DNA of 10,832 nt from Bacteroidales bacterium (GCA_029933495.1 JAOZOC010000062.1:1-10832); one strand, 5' to 3'; numbered from the stretch's first letter, positions 1 through 7,706 are shown. Notes: generated by a model from the letters alone, not told the origin. Made by a program: numbers and translations.

Positions 1-29
1 TCTGCTTCTTTTAATTTTACTTTGTTCAT
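1..29 (-). CDS. Possible start of a gene running off the left edge
   Basis: On the minus strand an ATG at 29-27 opens a frame of nine codons (MNKVKLKEA) that continues past the window edge without a stop. The lysine-rich start is ordinary for a cytoplasmic protein, but nine codons are too few to name a family. A -7-like box (TACTTTAG, one mismatch to TAnnTTTG) lies at 90-83, about 55 bases upstream of the ATG, but no -33 TTG stands at the right distance. I see no ribosome binding site, which is usual in this phylum. The call rests on position and the open frame only. Confidence 0.3.
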
Positions 30-119
30 AATAAAGACAATGCTTTGTTGATTAATCTTTTTTTAAGTTTTCTATAATGATGCTAAAGTACAAATTATTC
101 TTAATATAAATTGAAAGGG

Positions 120-131
120 GAGGTGCACCTC
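120..131. repeat. 12-bp perfect palindrome
   Basis: GAGGTGCACCTC reads the same on both strands with no spacer. The next outer bases (119 and 132) do not pair, so the symmetry stops there. It sits between the end of the RND remnant and the possible gene at the left edge, about 90 bp upstream of that gene's ATG. It could be a dimeric regulator site or chance; nothing in the window identifies a binding protein. Confidence 0.4.
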
Positions 132-169
132 TGAAAATGGCTTTTGTGTGTATCTTACTTTTTATTTGC

Positions 170-193
170 CACAAAGACACAAAGGCACGAAGA
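170..193. repeat. Three tandem copies of an 8-bp unit (CACRAAGR)
   Basis: The copies are CACAAAGA at 170-177, CACAAAGG at 178-185 and CACGAAGA at 186-193. From general knowledge, strings of the type CCACAAAGACACAAAGG recur between genes in many environmental bacterial genomes, so this is probably one copy of a dispersed intergenic repeat and not a local invention. Its function is unknown to me. Confidence 0.5.
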
Positions 194-244
194 ATTACAA
201 AAAAATTAGCTTAATGGCGATTTGTTGCACATCATTAAACATTT

Positions 245-625
245 TTAGCGATCTTTAAAATTCATTCTCCTTAAGAATGTAGGGAGGACAATCAGCAGCA
301 ATGGTAACCCGATAACAAAGCCCCCAATAACTGCAATAGCCAGGGCCTGCTGCATTTGCGCTCCTATCCCTATACCTATTGCAAGAGGCATCAATGCAAG
401 GATAGCACTAATTGCAGTCATTAGATTCGGGCGCATTCGCTGGGAAATGGCACTTTTGACTGCCATATCCTTGTCATTTTTCTTGAGGTCGTTAAAATAC
501 TGGAAGACAGTAAAAATGGCATTTTCAGCCACGATTCCGACTATCATAATTATTCCGGTGTAGCTGCTTACATTCAAGGGTATATTAAAGATAAACAACA
601 AAATCAGGCTACCTGTTATCCCCAT
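245..625 (-). pseudogene. RND pump remnant, C-terminal membrane piece
   Basis: These 126 codons match the last membrane helices of an RND pump. GITGSLILLFIFNIPLNVSS is followed by MIVGIVAENAIFTVFQY, the helix in which AcrB has its essential Lys940; here the position reads Glu, as I recall for a Bacteroidota subgroup. The conserved RMRPNLMTAISAILALMPLA loop/helix and a normal-looking C-terminus follow. The frame is open upstream of the ATG for a few codons (FISL), which also fit the family, so the ATG is internal. About 400 residues that should precede it are gone. Confidence 0.8.
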
Positions 626-1368
626 TAGCGAAATAAAAAGGATAAGGAAAGAATACGAAAAAAACTACCTGCAAGTCCACTCATCAGGCGAAATGGAAAG
701 TGAATTACAATCGTTGTCAGTGAAGAGGCTATCATTGCCGGCAGAAGAAGCCGTATTGATCTCTGCACAATATTATACCGGGATTTTTCCGGATATTTTT
801 CGTGGTTTTTATATATCTGTTCAATAATGAAGATCGCATCATCAATGATTAAACCTACAGAAGCAGCAATAGCACCAAGCGACATAATGTTTATTGTAAT
901 CCCGACAAGATGTAAAACCAGAAAGGAAAAAGCTACCGTTACCGGGATGGTAAGTATCACTACCAGACTTGAACGCCATGAATGCAGAAATATGATGATC
1001 ACCAATAAGGCAAGCAAAAGGCCTTCGTAAATTGTTCGCAGGGCACTGTCAACGCTTGCAGAGACAAATGCACTTTGATTGTAATAAGTATTTAGCTTGT
1101 AGCCTTTGGGGAGTAAATTTCTGATCTCCTTTGCTTTGGATTCCACATCATTTGCAAAATCAACAAGGTTGATACCCGGCTGTTTAACCAGATCAACTAT
1201 CACTGCGTTATTGCCATTGGCATTTATTTTTACAAATTCCTGCTGTTCTTCGAGTTTAATTTTTGCAATATCTTTAATTTTGACTATTCTTCCGTTCAGG
1301 TTCTTTACAATTGTATTATAGAGCTCCTCAATATCCTGCACGCGTGTATCAAGCAAAGTTAGGTACAT
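625..1368 (-). pseudogene. RND pump remnant, central piece (porter end through TM4)
   Basis: This frame encodes 247 residues from its ATG, but the same frame is open upstream to beyond 1420 and family-like from NNNFVESAG at about 1416, so the ATG is internal to the old gene. The piece covers the end of the first porter half (LTLLDTRVQDIEELYNTIV) and three membrane helices between residues about 113 and 185. The proton-relay Asp pair of TM4 is intact (D176-D177, codons 843-838, within GLIIDDAIFIIE; equivalent to AcrB D407/D408). Homology ends at about residue 240 (SFFRILS), followed by a few foreign codons and a stop that overlaps the next frame. Confidence 0.8.
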
Positions 1369-1931
1369 GCGGTAGTGGTCGGGTAATAATCCGGCTGATT
1401 CAACAAAATTATTATTATCACGTTTGAAATACCGTTTACCTGAGAAAAACCCGGGCGGATAATAAGGTTTGCCACATCTTTCAGGTCAACATCCGACTTG
1501 TCAGGATTCTCGAGAGTATATCCGTAAACAGGGAAGAGGGATTGGTTCATCACCTCTGCGGATATTGTCACATCCTGAGGGAGAAAATTTTTAATTTCAT
1601 TTATGCGGCTTTCCAATTGTGGTTTCAGGGCATAGATATCAAGCCCCCAATCGAAATAAACCTCTACGGTTGCACTTCCCCTGCTTGTATTACTTTTGAC
1701 GATCCTAACGCCGTTCACCTTTTTTACGGCACTTTCTATCGGTTGAGTTACCGTTATCATCATATGGTCAATGGGTAACTGCCCGGCATCAATAATGATT
1801 GAAATTCTTGGAAACTGTACCGCAGGAAACAGGTTGGTCTGCATTTTTGTAAAAGAAAAAAGACCTGCTGCAAATATCAGAATTCCTACAAAGAGGATTG
1901 GTTTTGACAATATTTTAAAGTAGTTTTTCAA
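1359..1931 (-). pseudogene. RND pump remnant, N-terminal piece
   Basis: This 190-codon frame carries the family's first transmembrane helix (residues about 12-28), then the start of the porter domain. The porter motifs include NLFPAVQFPRISI (33-45) and the MMITVTQPIESAVKKVNGV stretch (57-75). Homology runs to about residue 171 (ISNV). The remaining 19 residues are an out-of-frame tail read through the first deletion junction. The start is a TTG at 1931-1929; no ATG exists in frame before an upstream stop, so the original start is either this TTG or has been lost. It overlaps the next piece by 10 bp in another frame. Confidence 0.8.
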
Positions 1932-2039
1932 TCTGCTTAGTATTTTTCGATTACACCGGATTTACTATTCGTTTATCTGTGATGTTTTATAAGTTCTTGT
2001 AATTCCTGCATTGCTTTCTCCATAGTTTTGATTTCAAAG

Positions 2040-4235
2040 TTAGAACACAAACCTGTATACCAGTTTCACGGCAGCATCAGTTGTGCGTGGTTTAAAATAA
2101 TCAACCTGTTTTATTTGCTCTTCGTATCCTATGTTGTAAACAAAGTAAAAATCGGAACCCACTTTTGGTATCCAGTGCAGCCTTACATTATAGAGCATGA
2201 TCTCATCCAGGTCATTATATTGGGTAAACAGTGAGAAGTTCAGTTTTGTTGTGAATGCAAAATTCATATAGAATGCTACTTCGTTTGTAGTGATGTCTCC
2301 GTCAGGAAGATTGACGAGGTTAAGGGTATAGCTGCCATTAAAATTGAGATGCTTGTTTACATTCAGCCCGAGCTCACTTTCAAAAGTTTTTATTTTGCCT
2401 GTATAGAAATCACCCCAGTTATAAAACAATGCAATCCACACTCTGCGGGCCTGATAAGTTTCAAATTGCAGCTCATATTTGTACATCCAGTATTTTCCTT
2501 TGGGGATGTAAAGCGAATCAGTAAGATCAAATGGCTCGTCAATACGGTCATAGTTCTGGATAAGGTTGATCTCAAACCTTTCACCTGAATTAAATATAGC
2601 GCCAAGAGGACGTGTTTCATTATAAAAACTTTCAAGCTCACTAGTCGAATGAGTGTTGTAAAGCACAAATCCCCAGGGTTTGAAAAGAAGCTTTTTTACA
2701 CCGTATTTCGTCAATACACGGGGTGAGATCCTTAAATGCCAGGTGTATGAGTCGTAATTTGTTCTGCGAACATATCCGAGTTCCGGGTTAAAGTCTTTTT
2801 GCATACTCCCGATGGCCATAAAGTTGTCAATCAAATCATTCGGGTAATCAATAGAAATACGATAAGTAAGCGCATTCTTTTGTGTTGAGAAGCTTTCGGT
2901 GCTTGTTGTTATTTTACCTTCTACAACAAGATTCTTGTTACTAAACATTGAGGAAGTCTGATAGACGGCATCAATTCCGAATACCTGATTTGATGTCGTA
3001 TTATTTACTTTGTTAGTAAAAATACCACCAATATAAGACTGTTCACCGATATCACGCTTATATCTCAAAACGGTATTGTTTGTCGAGGAGACGGTATCTG
3101 CTTTTCCTTCCTGAATATTGAGAAATCCAATGTTGTTTCTTCCTATCTTTCCAAAGAGCCTTGCTCCCGCAATTATCGGAACCTGCTCACCATTCTCAAC
3201 TCCTATTTGTCTTGAATAAAAGGCATTGTTCCTGTCGCCAAGATAAAAGCTGTAAAGGTCATATCCTTCGAGAAAGAACTGTCGTTTTTCTGGATAGAAG
3301 ATGCCAAACCGGGAAAGATTAACCGGTATCCTGTCGGACTCTACCTGCGCAAAGTCTGTGTAGCTTGTCAGATTCAACTTAAGTGTCGGCGAAAGACTGA
3401 CATTTAGGTCGGCTCCAAGTTTTACCGGATAGGTATTCCCATCTTCATAATCATAGCTCCAGCCGGCAAGAGCATAAGGTTTAAACTCAAATTTCTTGGC
3501 ATAAGCCACATTTTTCATTCCGGCTAAGCGTCCGGCGTTTGCTACAGCATAAATGGAATAATCACGTGACCACCCCTGCCACAGAGACTGTTCATTTTTA
3601 GAAACTATATCCCTTTCAAAATTAATTGCCCAGTTCAGAATACTGTCTTTTTTAAATTGCAGAGTGCTAAACGGAATGTAAATCTCTGCAAACCATCCCT
3701 TATCGGTAATTGTTGTTTTTGCATCCCAAACGCCATTCCAGTCCTCGTTACCGTCTTCACCTCCGTAAACCTGAATATCAGCTCTTGCTCCGTTGGGATT
3801 GATGACAAAAAGGTAGCCGGTCCGGTTATCATCAAAGGGACTTATAACGGTTTGAAAATTATCGTCAGATCTGTAATCAAAATCACGGTTCATATTCTTA
3901 GCAACGATTTTTGAAGCATCTTTCTGATAACACCAAATTCCAAGGTATAGAGTATTGTTGTCGTATGCAACTGCCACTTCCGTGTATTCGCTGACAGGTT
4001 CACCATAGTTTAAATCACGTTGTGTGAAATTGCTGATATGCTGCGCCTTTTGCCAAAACGACTCGGAAAGAATTCCGTCAAATTTCATTTTCTCAGATAT
4101 TCTGTAAGCATACATAGTGTCAGGTTTTGAGTGTTGCGCATTTATAAGTACAGGCTGCAACATCAGGCCTAACAAGATCAAATACCATTTAGAAACGCAT
4201 AAATTTATCCTGCAAAGTTTTTCAAACGCTATCAT
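2040..4235 (-). CDS. DUF5916 outer-membrane protein with N-terminal CBM9-like domain
   Basis: This 731-residue protein has a signal peptide (about 1-33, ending INA^Q after a basic N-region). A carbohydrate-binding family-9-like beta-sandwich follows at about 45-235 (FDGILSESFWQKA at 52-64, AVAYDNNTLYLGIWCY, IPFSTLQF). The C-terminal half is a DUF5916 region rich in alternating aromatic/polar beta strands that should form an outer-membrane barrel. The DUF5916 signature is clear: DFAQVESD (294-301), RFGIFYPEKRQFFLEG (309-324), YSRQIG (340-345). The protein ends in Phe (YRFVF), as outer-membrane barrels often do. No substrate or activity is established for the family that I can name; ligand binding by the CBM9-like domain is inference. 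It follows the TolC gene by 40 bp in the same direction, so the two are probably co-transcribed. The length is at the low end for the family. Confidence 0.88.
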   Translation of the reverse strand: MIAFEKLCRINLCVSKWYLILLGLMLQPVLINAQHSKPDTMYAYRISEKMKFDGILSESFWQKAQHISNFTQRDLNYGEPVSEYTEVAVAYDNNTLYLGIWCYQKDASKIVAKNMNRDFDYRSDDNFQTVISPFDDNRTGYLFVINPNGARADIQVYGGEDGNEDWNGVWDAKTTITDKGWFAEIYIPFSTLQFKKDSILNWAINFERDIVSKNEQSLWQGWSRDYSIYAVANAGRLAGMKNVAYAKKFEFKPYALAGWSYDYEDGNTYPVKLGADLNVSLSPTLKLNLTSYTDFAQVESDRIPVNLSRFGIFYPEKRQFFLEGYDLYSFYLGDRNNAFYSRQIGVENGEQVPIIAGARLFGKIGRNNIGFLNIQEGKADTVSSTNNTVLRYKRDIGEQSYIGGIFTNKVNNTTSNQVFGIDAVYQTSSMFSNKNLVVEGKITTSTESFSTQKNALTYRISIDYPNDLIDNFMAIGSMQKDFNPELGYVRRTNYDSYTWHLRISPRVLTKYGVKKLLFKPWGFVLYNTHSTSELESFYNETRPLGAIFNSGERFEINLIQNYDRIDEPFDLTDSLYIPKGKYWMYKYELQFETYQARRVWIALFYNWGDFYTGKIKTFESELGLNVNKHLNFNGSYTLNLVNLPDGDITTNEVAFYMNFAFTTKLNFSLFTQYNDLDEIMLYNVRLHWIPKVGSDFYFVYNIGYEEQIKQVDYFKPRTTDAAVKLVYRFVF

Positions 4236-4275
4236 TAAACATCAATCTTTTAAAAAGCTTTTAAAATTCCAGTAA

Positions 4276-5538
4276 TTAGTATGTGTTTATCAGAGCCTGT
4301 TTTTGAATTTGCAAATCAATCAGTTCAAGATACAGATCAACCCTGTCGCGCAATACATTCACAAATTCAATTGCCGAAATATCACCTTGTGAAAATTCTG
4401 TTTTATAAATTTTCATCAGGTTATCATAAGAGGATTGCTGTTCCGATTTCAGTTTCAGTTGCTTTTCAACAGAGACTATCTGATATAATAATTTTTGTTT
4501 TCTAATGGAATTTTCAGTAGCAAACCTGTTCATTTTAAAAATGAAATCTTTTTTTAATATTTCGGTTCTTTCCCTTGCAAAGTCACGCTGATGGCCGTCA
4601 AATAACATCCATGAAAACTTCAGGCCCACTCCAAATCCCAACCTGTTAAAGTCTGGTATGTAGGTGGCATTCAGACCTCCGTCAGCAAAAAGGCTCAATT
4701 GCGGCTTGTATTTTATTTCCGAAAGTTGCTGAAGTGTGCTAAGCCTTGTACTGTCAAGTTCATATTTTTTCAAAAAGTATGATTTCTCAACCGGAGTTTT
4801 TATTGAGAAGGAAGTGTTTGTTAATTTTATGGCTGATGTATCATTTATTCCGCATAAGATATTCAAATCCATTAAACTCTGATTAAAACCAGCTTTTGAC
4901 TTTTCCAGAGATACCTGATAATTGCGGTATTCGATCTTAAGAAGTTCAAGATCTGAATATTTGAATATTCCCGATTGAGTTAGCTTATCCATTAATTTAA
5001 GTTCGTTCCGAACAAGGCCGGTCAATTTTTCATACGCTTCAATGCGTTGTTGCGAACGCAGACATCTCAGGTATTGAAACCCTACGATGCGCTCAATATC
5101 GTGACCGGTAAATTTTATTTCTGTTTCATTTATCTGTTTTGTAACTGCAATATTCTGTCCTGCAATATTCATTCTCCCGTTTCCGAGCAAAGGTTGCTCC
5201 ACTGAAACAACAGCCTGATACTGACCACCATTGCTTAAGCCCAGATCGTAACCGTAATAATCGTCAGTTCCCTGAGAAACAAATTCAAATTTTGCTGTAC
5301 TATTGGTATTTGAAATAATTGGAGCAAACAAAACGGATGCATTGAGGGCTATTTGTGGTTTGGTGTAAAATGCTTTTAGACGCTTTATCTCAACATCCAA
5401 AGCCGCATTTTTGTTAGTTCTTTCAAAAATTAACGGGCTGTTTTGCCTGGCTTGATTGATATAAAAATTGATGTCATTTGTCTGAGCATATATAATTTGT
5501 TGAAACAAGACAAAAATAAATGCAATCAATATTTTCAT
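4276..5538 (-). CDS. TolC-family outer-membrane efflux protein
   Basis: This 420-residue protein has a clean signal peptide (MKILIAFIFVLFQQIIYA^Q, cleavage after about residue 18). The mature part is made of long amphipathic helices separated by short beta strands, the layout of TolC/OEP proteins, which form trimeric channels from the periplasm to the outside. Two helical repeats are visible, with YYGYDLGLSNGGQYQAVVSV and GVGLKFSWMLFDG as membrane-strand segments and helix ends such as SGIFKYSDLELLKIEYRNYQ and QGDISAIEFVNVLRDRVDLY. I place the start at 5538. The frame is open 21 codons further upstream to 5601, but that stretch spans the promoter and lacks signal-peptide character. The usual partners (inner-membrane pump and adaptor) are not intact here: the downstream RND gene is broken and no adaptor is seen. 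It may serve a pump encoded elsewhere. Confidence 0.9.
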   Translation of the reverse strand: MKILIAFIFVLFQQIIYAQTNDINFYINQARQNSPLIFERTNKNAALDVEIKRLKAFYTKPQIALNASVLFAPIISNTNSTAKFEFVSQGTDDYYGYDLGLSNGGQYQAVVSVEQPLLGNGRMNIAGQNIAVTKQINETEIKFTGHDIERIVGFQYLRCLRSQQRIEAYEKLTGLVRNELKLMDKLTQSGIFKYSDLELLKIEYRNYQVSLEKSKAGFNQSLMDLNILCGINDTSAIKLTNTSFSIKTPVEKSYFLKKYELDSTRLSTLQQLSEIKYKPQLSLFADGGLNATYIPDFNRLGFGVGLKFSWMLFDGHQRDFARERTEILKKDFIFKMNRFATENSIRKQKLLYQIVSVEKQLKLKSEQQSSYDNLMKIYKTEFSQGDISAIEFVNVLRDRVDLYLELIDLQIQKQALINTY

Positions 5539-5558
5539 ATCAATGTAAATTTGTTCGT

Positions 5559-5587
5559 CAAAAGTAATCAGATAAATGCAAAAACAA
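5559..5587 (-). promoter_or_regulatory. Bacteroidota promoter for the TolC-DUF5916 operon
   Basis: On the minus strand TACTTTTG (5566-5559) matches TAnnTTTG exactly, and TTG (5587-5585) stands 18 bp upstream, close to the usual 19. Transcription should begin near 5550, leaving a leader of about a dozen bases before the ATG at 5538. This position inside the longer open frame is the main reason for rejecting the 5601 start. Confidence 0.6.
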
Positions 5588-5610
5588 AGCGGAGTTACCA
5601 AAATAAATAG

Positions 5611-5634
5611 GCTGTCACATATTTTTGTGACAGC
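5611..5634 (-). terminator. Perfect 9-bp stem hairpin after the beta-helix gene
   Basis: GCTGTCACA (5611-5619) pairs perfectly with TGTGACAGC (5626-5634) around a 6-base loop. It lies 44 bp past the stop of the beta-helix gene and 72 bp before the TolC start. In minus-strand sense it is followed by a T-rich but interrupted run (CTATTTATTTTGG), so it resembles an intrinsic terminator with an imperfect T-tract. Because it sits just upstream of the TolC promoter, an operator role is a second possibility. Confidence 0.6.
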
Positions 5635-5678
5635 ATAATAACAGATTAACCTTTAACCCCAATAAAAATAATTAAGGT

Positions 5679-7073
5679 TTATTGGATTAGGATCTTTTTA
5701 GAAATTTTTTCAGAATTGGAAAAAATCTCGAGCAAATATGATCCTGAGGGTATATTATTAAGTTTGACCGTTTTTTCATTAGGATTAACCGTTTTTGAAT
5801 AAACCGGGTTCCCGTTTAAATCGTAAATTTTGATTTTGCAATCGAATTTCAATAAGTATTCAGGAATTTGAATAGTGAATGATCCAAAATTCGGATTTGG
5901 ATAAACCATCAGATCATTTGCCATATAACTATTAATAATAACAGAAGGATCGTATTCGAAGCAGCCCATATCAGGGGCTTCTCCCAAATATTCATAACCT
6001 ATGTCGATTCCTTCATCAATGCAAGGAGATGTCGCAGTAAGGTGGAAATCAAGATTGCCGGCATCAATAAACTGAGGATTTTCATTAATATTGTTACTGC
6101 CTGTTGCCCCGTCCGGCATTGAGAGGTCGCAATAGTTTATTTCGGCATAACCGCCAAAACCAAGGTAAATGCCGTTGCTGTATGCTCCCGGATTATTATA
6201 AACTATGGTATTAGTAAAGTCTGCTGTTGCATAGTTAAGAATGACAGCTCCTCCGTCACCACCAGGAGCAGAGTTACCTGACAGTGTGCAATTTTTAAAA
6301 ATCAGAGTGTTGTCAAAGCCAAGTGTATGAATTGCGCCACCGCCCGAATAGCTTGTTGTGTTATTAGCAAACAGGCAAAAAATCATTTTGGTGTCAACAA
6401 CCGAATAGAAAGAAATAGCTCCACCACCATAATAGCAAGTGTTTTCGATAAATTCACAGTTAATTAGTTCAGTATTCATATCGCCTGTAAATTTTATTGC
6501 GCCGCCTTCGCCAAAAGCATGATTATTGACAAATTTACAATCTGTAAAAACCGTTAACGGGCCTGACGAACTCCCTGTATTTATTGCATAAACAGCACCA
6601 CCCATTCCGTTATTATCGCCTGTAGCATCATTGTTTGTAAAAAGACAATTTGAAAAAGTAGCATCTGAAGTTAACAGTGCAACAGCTCCTCCATGGATGT
6701 CAGGGTAATCGCCAGATGTTTTACCATATTCAATTCGGCAAAACAATAAATTGCTGATCCCGTTAGCAGCATCAAATCGAATTCCACCCCAACCGGTTGC
6801 CTGATTATCTGTTGTAAAGAAAACGCTGTCAGTTTCTGTTCCCAATACCTGAAGATTTCCCTGGACTTTAAACTTATAATACCCCTGGAAATTAACTGTA
6901 ACACCTGCTTCAATAGTTAATGTTTGGCCCGGAGGAACTAATATCTCGCCTACAACATAATATGGTGCATAATCAGCACTCCAGACTCCCGATTGATCTC
7001 CGGTTACTTCTGTTTGTGCAAATACTCCTGTTATTGCAGCAAGTGCAATAATTAATATAAATATTTTTTTCAT
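5679..7073 (-). CDS. Secreted right-handed beta-helix protein with T9SS sorting domain
   Basis: This 464-residue protein has a signal peptide (MKKIFILIIALAAITGVFA^Q, cleavage about 19). The beta-helix runs from about 45 to 345. Its coils carry repeated GGA[VI] turns at 128-130, 158-160, 190-192, 217-219, 245-247 and 274-276, each followed by a strand and then an N/C-rich turn such as NCEFIENT or CTLSGNS. The end of the helix has the SPCIDEG (349-355) and APDMGCFEYDP (366-376) motifs common in Bacteroidota beta-helix proteins. A type A T9SS sorting domain (about 386-464) begins with MVYPNPNFGSFTI, contains KIYDLNGNPVY and ends GSYLLEIFSNSEKISKKILI. The protein is therefore exported by Sec, crosses the outer membrane by T9SS, and is probably attached to the surface or released. 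No catalytic residues are evident; adhesion or polysaccharide binding is inference. The start shows no Shine-Dalgarno sequence. Confidence 0.92.
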   Translation of the reverse strand: MKKIFILIIALAAITGVFAQTEVTGDQSGVWSADYAPYYVVGEILVPPGQTLTIEAGVTVNFQGYYKFKVQGNLQVLGTETDSVFFTTDNQATGWGGIRFDAANGISNLLFCRIEYGKTSGDYPDIHGGAVALLTSDATFSNCLFTNNDATGDNNGMGGAVYAINTGSSSGPLTVFTDCKFVNNHAFGEGGAIKFTGDMNTELINCEFIENTCYYGGGAISFYSVVDTKMIFCLFANNTTSYSGGGAIHTLGFDNTLIFKNCTLSGNSAPGGDGGAVILNYATADFTNTIVYNNPGAYSNGIYLGFGGYAEINYCDLSMPDGATGSNNINENPQFIDAGNLDFHLTATSPCIDEGIDIGYEYLGEAPDMGCFEYDPSVIINSYMANDLMVYPNPNFGSFTIQIPEYLLKFDCKIKIYDLNGNPVYSKTVNPNEKTVKLNNIPSGSYLLEIFSNSEKISKKILIQ

Positions 7074-7118
7074 ATTTTGGTCTTTTTTAAATCTAAAAAT
7101 GCTTATTTAATGCCCTTA

Positions 7119-7135
7119 CGCTAAACCCGCTAAAC
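7119..7135. repeat. Direct repeat CGCTAAAC upstream of the beta-helix gene
   Basis: CGCTAAAC occurs at 7119-7126 and again at 7128-7135, a 9-bp period, about 46-62 bp upstream of the beta-helix start. On the minus strand the copies read GTTTAGCG, and the first overlaps a weak -7-like TAAGTTTA. It may be a regulator site or part of the promoter; there is no convincing -33 element, so no promoter is called. Confidence 0.35.
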
Positions 7136-7184
7136 TTAGAGTTTTAATTAAAATTACACACTAGTGGCAAGTGAAGTCCTTGTT

Positions 7185-7706
7185 TTAAATATTCGGGCAA
7201 CCTTCGGCTTTAAGACTACTAAGTGCCCAGCTGACCATACTCTCAAATGTTGTCAGGTCAATCTGGTGACCGAGCCATTCGCAGGTTACAATACGGTGAT
7301 GGTATCCTTTTTTCTCATAGTCTTTTAATGAAATTATTGTCTCTTCAGGGCTAATCGTGTCATCATTTGCTCCAAGCACAACAAACCGGTAAGGACATTT
7401 TGATTCTGAAACCTCAGGCATTACTGAATAAAAAACCTGTTCCTTATAATTCATTGCAGGATTGAAAAGAAGGCATGGCAGTCCCAGGTCGGCAGATAGC
7501 AGAAACCCAAGATATCCGCCCAGCGAAGAGCCGATGATCATTTGTACATTTTTATGTATGGCTGCATCTTTAAGAATTTCATAAACACCGAGCGTCTCTC
7601 TGTAGTTAAGGTGTAGAGCAACCGGATCGAGACCCAGCTTCTTCATTATGTCAAGTTTGTCTGGTTTTAGGAAGCTGTCTAATCCATGAATATATAATGC
7701 TTTCAT
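7185..7706 (-). CDS. YqiA/UPF0227-type alpha/beta-hydrolase (predicted esterase)
   Basis: This 173-residue cytoplasmic protein has no signal peptide or membrane segment. It begins with the strand MKALYIHGLDS, where HG (7-8) is the usual oxyanion-hole turn. The nucleophile elbow is GSSLGG (59-64) with Ser61, the acid is probably Asp115 or Asp116 in GANDD, and the base is His147 in LGHQID. All three catalytic elements are present in the order and spacing of small YqiA-like esterases, whose length of about 170-195 residues it fits. The natural substrate is not predictable; the family is active on short acyl esters in vitro. It stands 112 bp upstream of the beta-helix gene and is divergent from comEC, and nothing links its role to theirs. 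Confidence 0.85.
   Translation of the reverse strand: MKALYIHGLDSFLKPDKLDIMKKLGLDPVALHLNYRETLGVYEILKDAAIHKNVQMIIGSSLGGYLGFLLSADLGLPCLLFNPAMNYKEQVFYSVMPEVSESKCPYRFVVLGANDDTISPEETIISLKDYEKKGYHHRIVTCEWLGHQIDLTTFESMVSWALSSLKAEGCPNI

Larger units (their letters stand above)
30..244. other. Gene-free stretch between left edge and RND remnant
   Basis: I find no credible reading frame here in either strand. It holds a 12-bp perfect palindrome at 120-131, three tandem copies of an 8-bp unit at 170-193, and a weak -7-like box on the minus strand at 83-90. No clear hairpin followed by a T-run ends the minus-strand pump remnant that stops at 245. Confidence 0.6.
245..1931 (-). pseudogene. RND (AcrB/HAE1-type) efflux pump, broken by two internal deletions
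   Basis: The region encodes, in order and over three frames, recognisable parts of one inner-membrane proton-driven RND exporter. They are the N-terminal helix and first porter segment, the part from the end of the first porter half through TM2-TM4, and the last transmembrane helices with the C-terminus. About 560 residues remain of the roughly 1,030 usual for the family. Two losses explain this: about 40 residues near 1405-1422 and about 400 residues near 630-650, the second removing the rest of the first membrane half and nearly all of the second periplasmic half. Both junctions shift the frame. The surviving stretches keep family-typical residues, which suggests recent decay. It lies 108 bp after the DUF5916 gene, in the same direction as a TolC gene, and no adaptor gene is present. 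It cannot make a working pump. A misassembly is the main alternative. Confidence 0.85.

Noticed and set aside
245..1931. Three separate small membrane-protein genes
   Set aside because: The pieces match consecutive parts of one RND protein and their homology continues upstream of their ATGs in out-of-register frames, so they are fragments of one broken gene.
1973..2023. A 16-codon minus-strand frame (MEKAMQELQELIKHHR) between the DUF5916 gene and the RND remnant
   Set aside because: Too short to support, with no ribosome binding site or recognisable family; it could be a scrap of a lost adaptor gene, but nothing shows this.
2390..2668. Minus-strand 92-residue frame inside the DUF5916 gene
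   Set aside because: It lies wholly inside a well-supported gene in another frame and shows no domain character; it is a shadow frame.
3657..3914. Plus-strand 85-residue frame opposite the DUF5916 gene, and similar antisense frames elsewhere
   Set aside because: They are reverse-strand shadows of real genes without signals, motifs or promoters.
4251..4268. AT-rich near-palindrome around AAGCTT between TolC and DUF5916
   Set aside because: Symmetry is imperfect and the composition is low complexity; a terminator inside an apparent operon is not supported.
5539..5601. Upstream extension of the TolC frame to 5601
   Set aside because: The extra 21 residues lack signal-peptide character, and a good promoter (5559-5587) lies inside them; the ATG at 5538 begins a perfect signal peptide.
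5611..5634. Crp/Fnr-type operator in the TolC upstream region
   Set aside because: The half-sites are in the wrong order: TCACA-N6-TGTGA, the reverse of TGTGA-N6-TCACA, so the hairpin reading is better.
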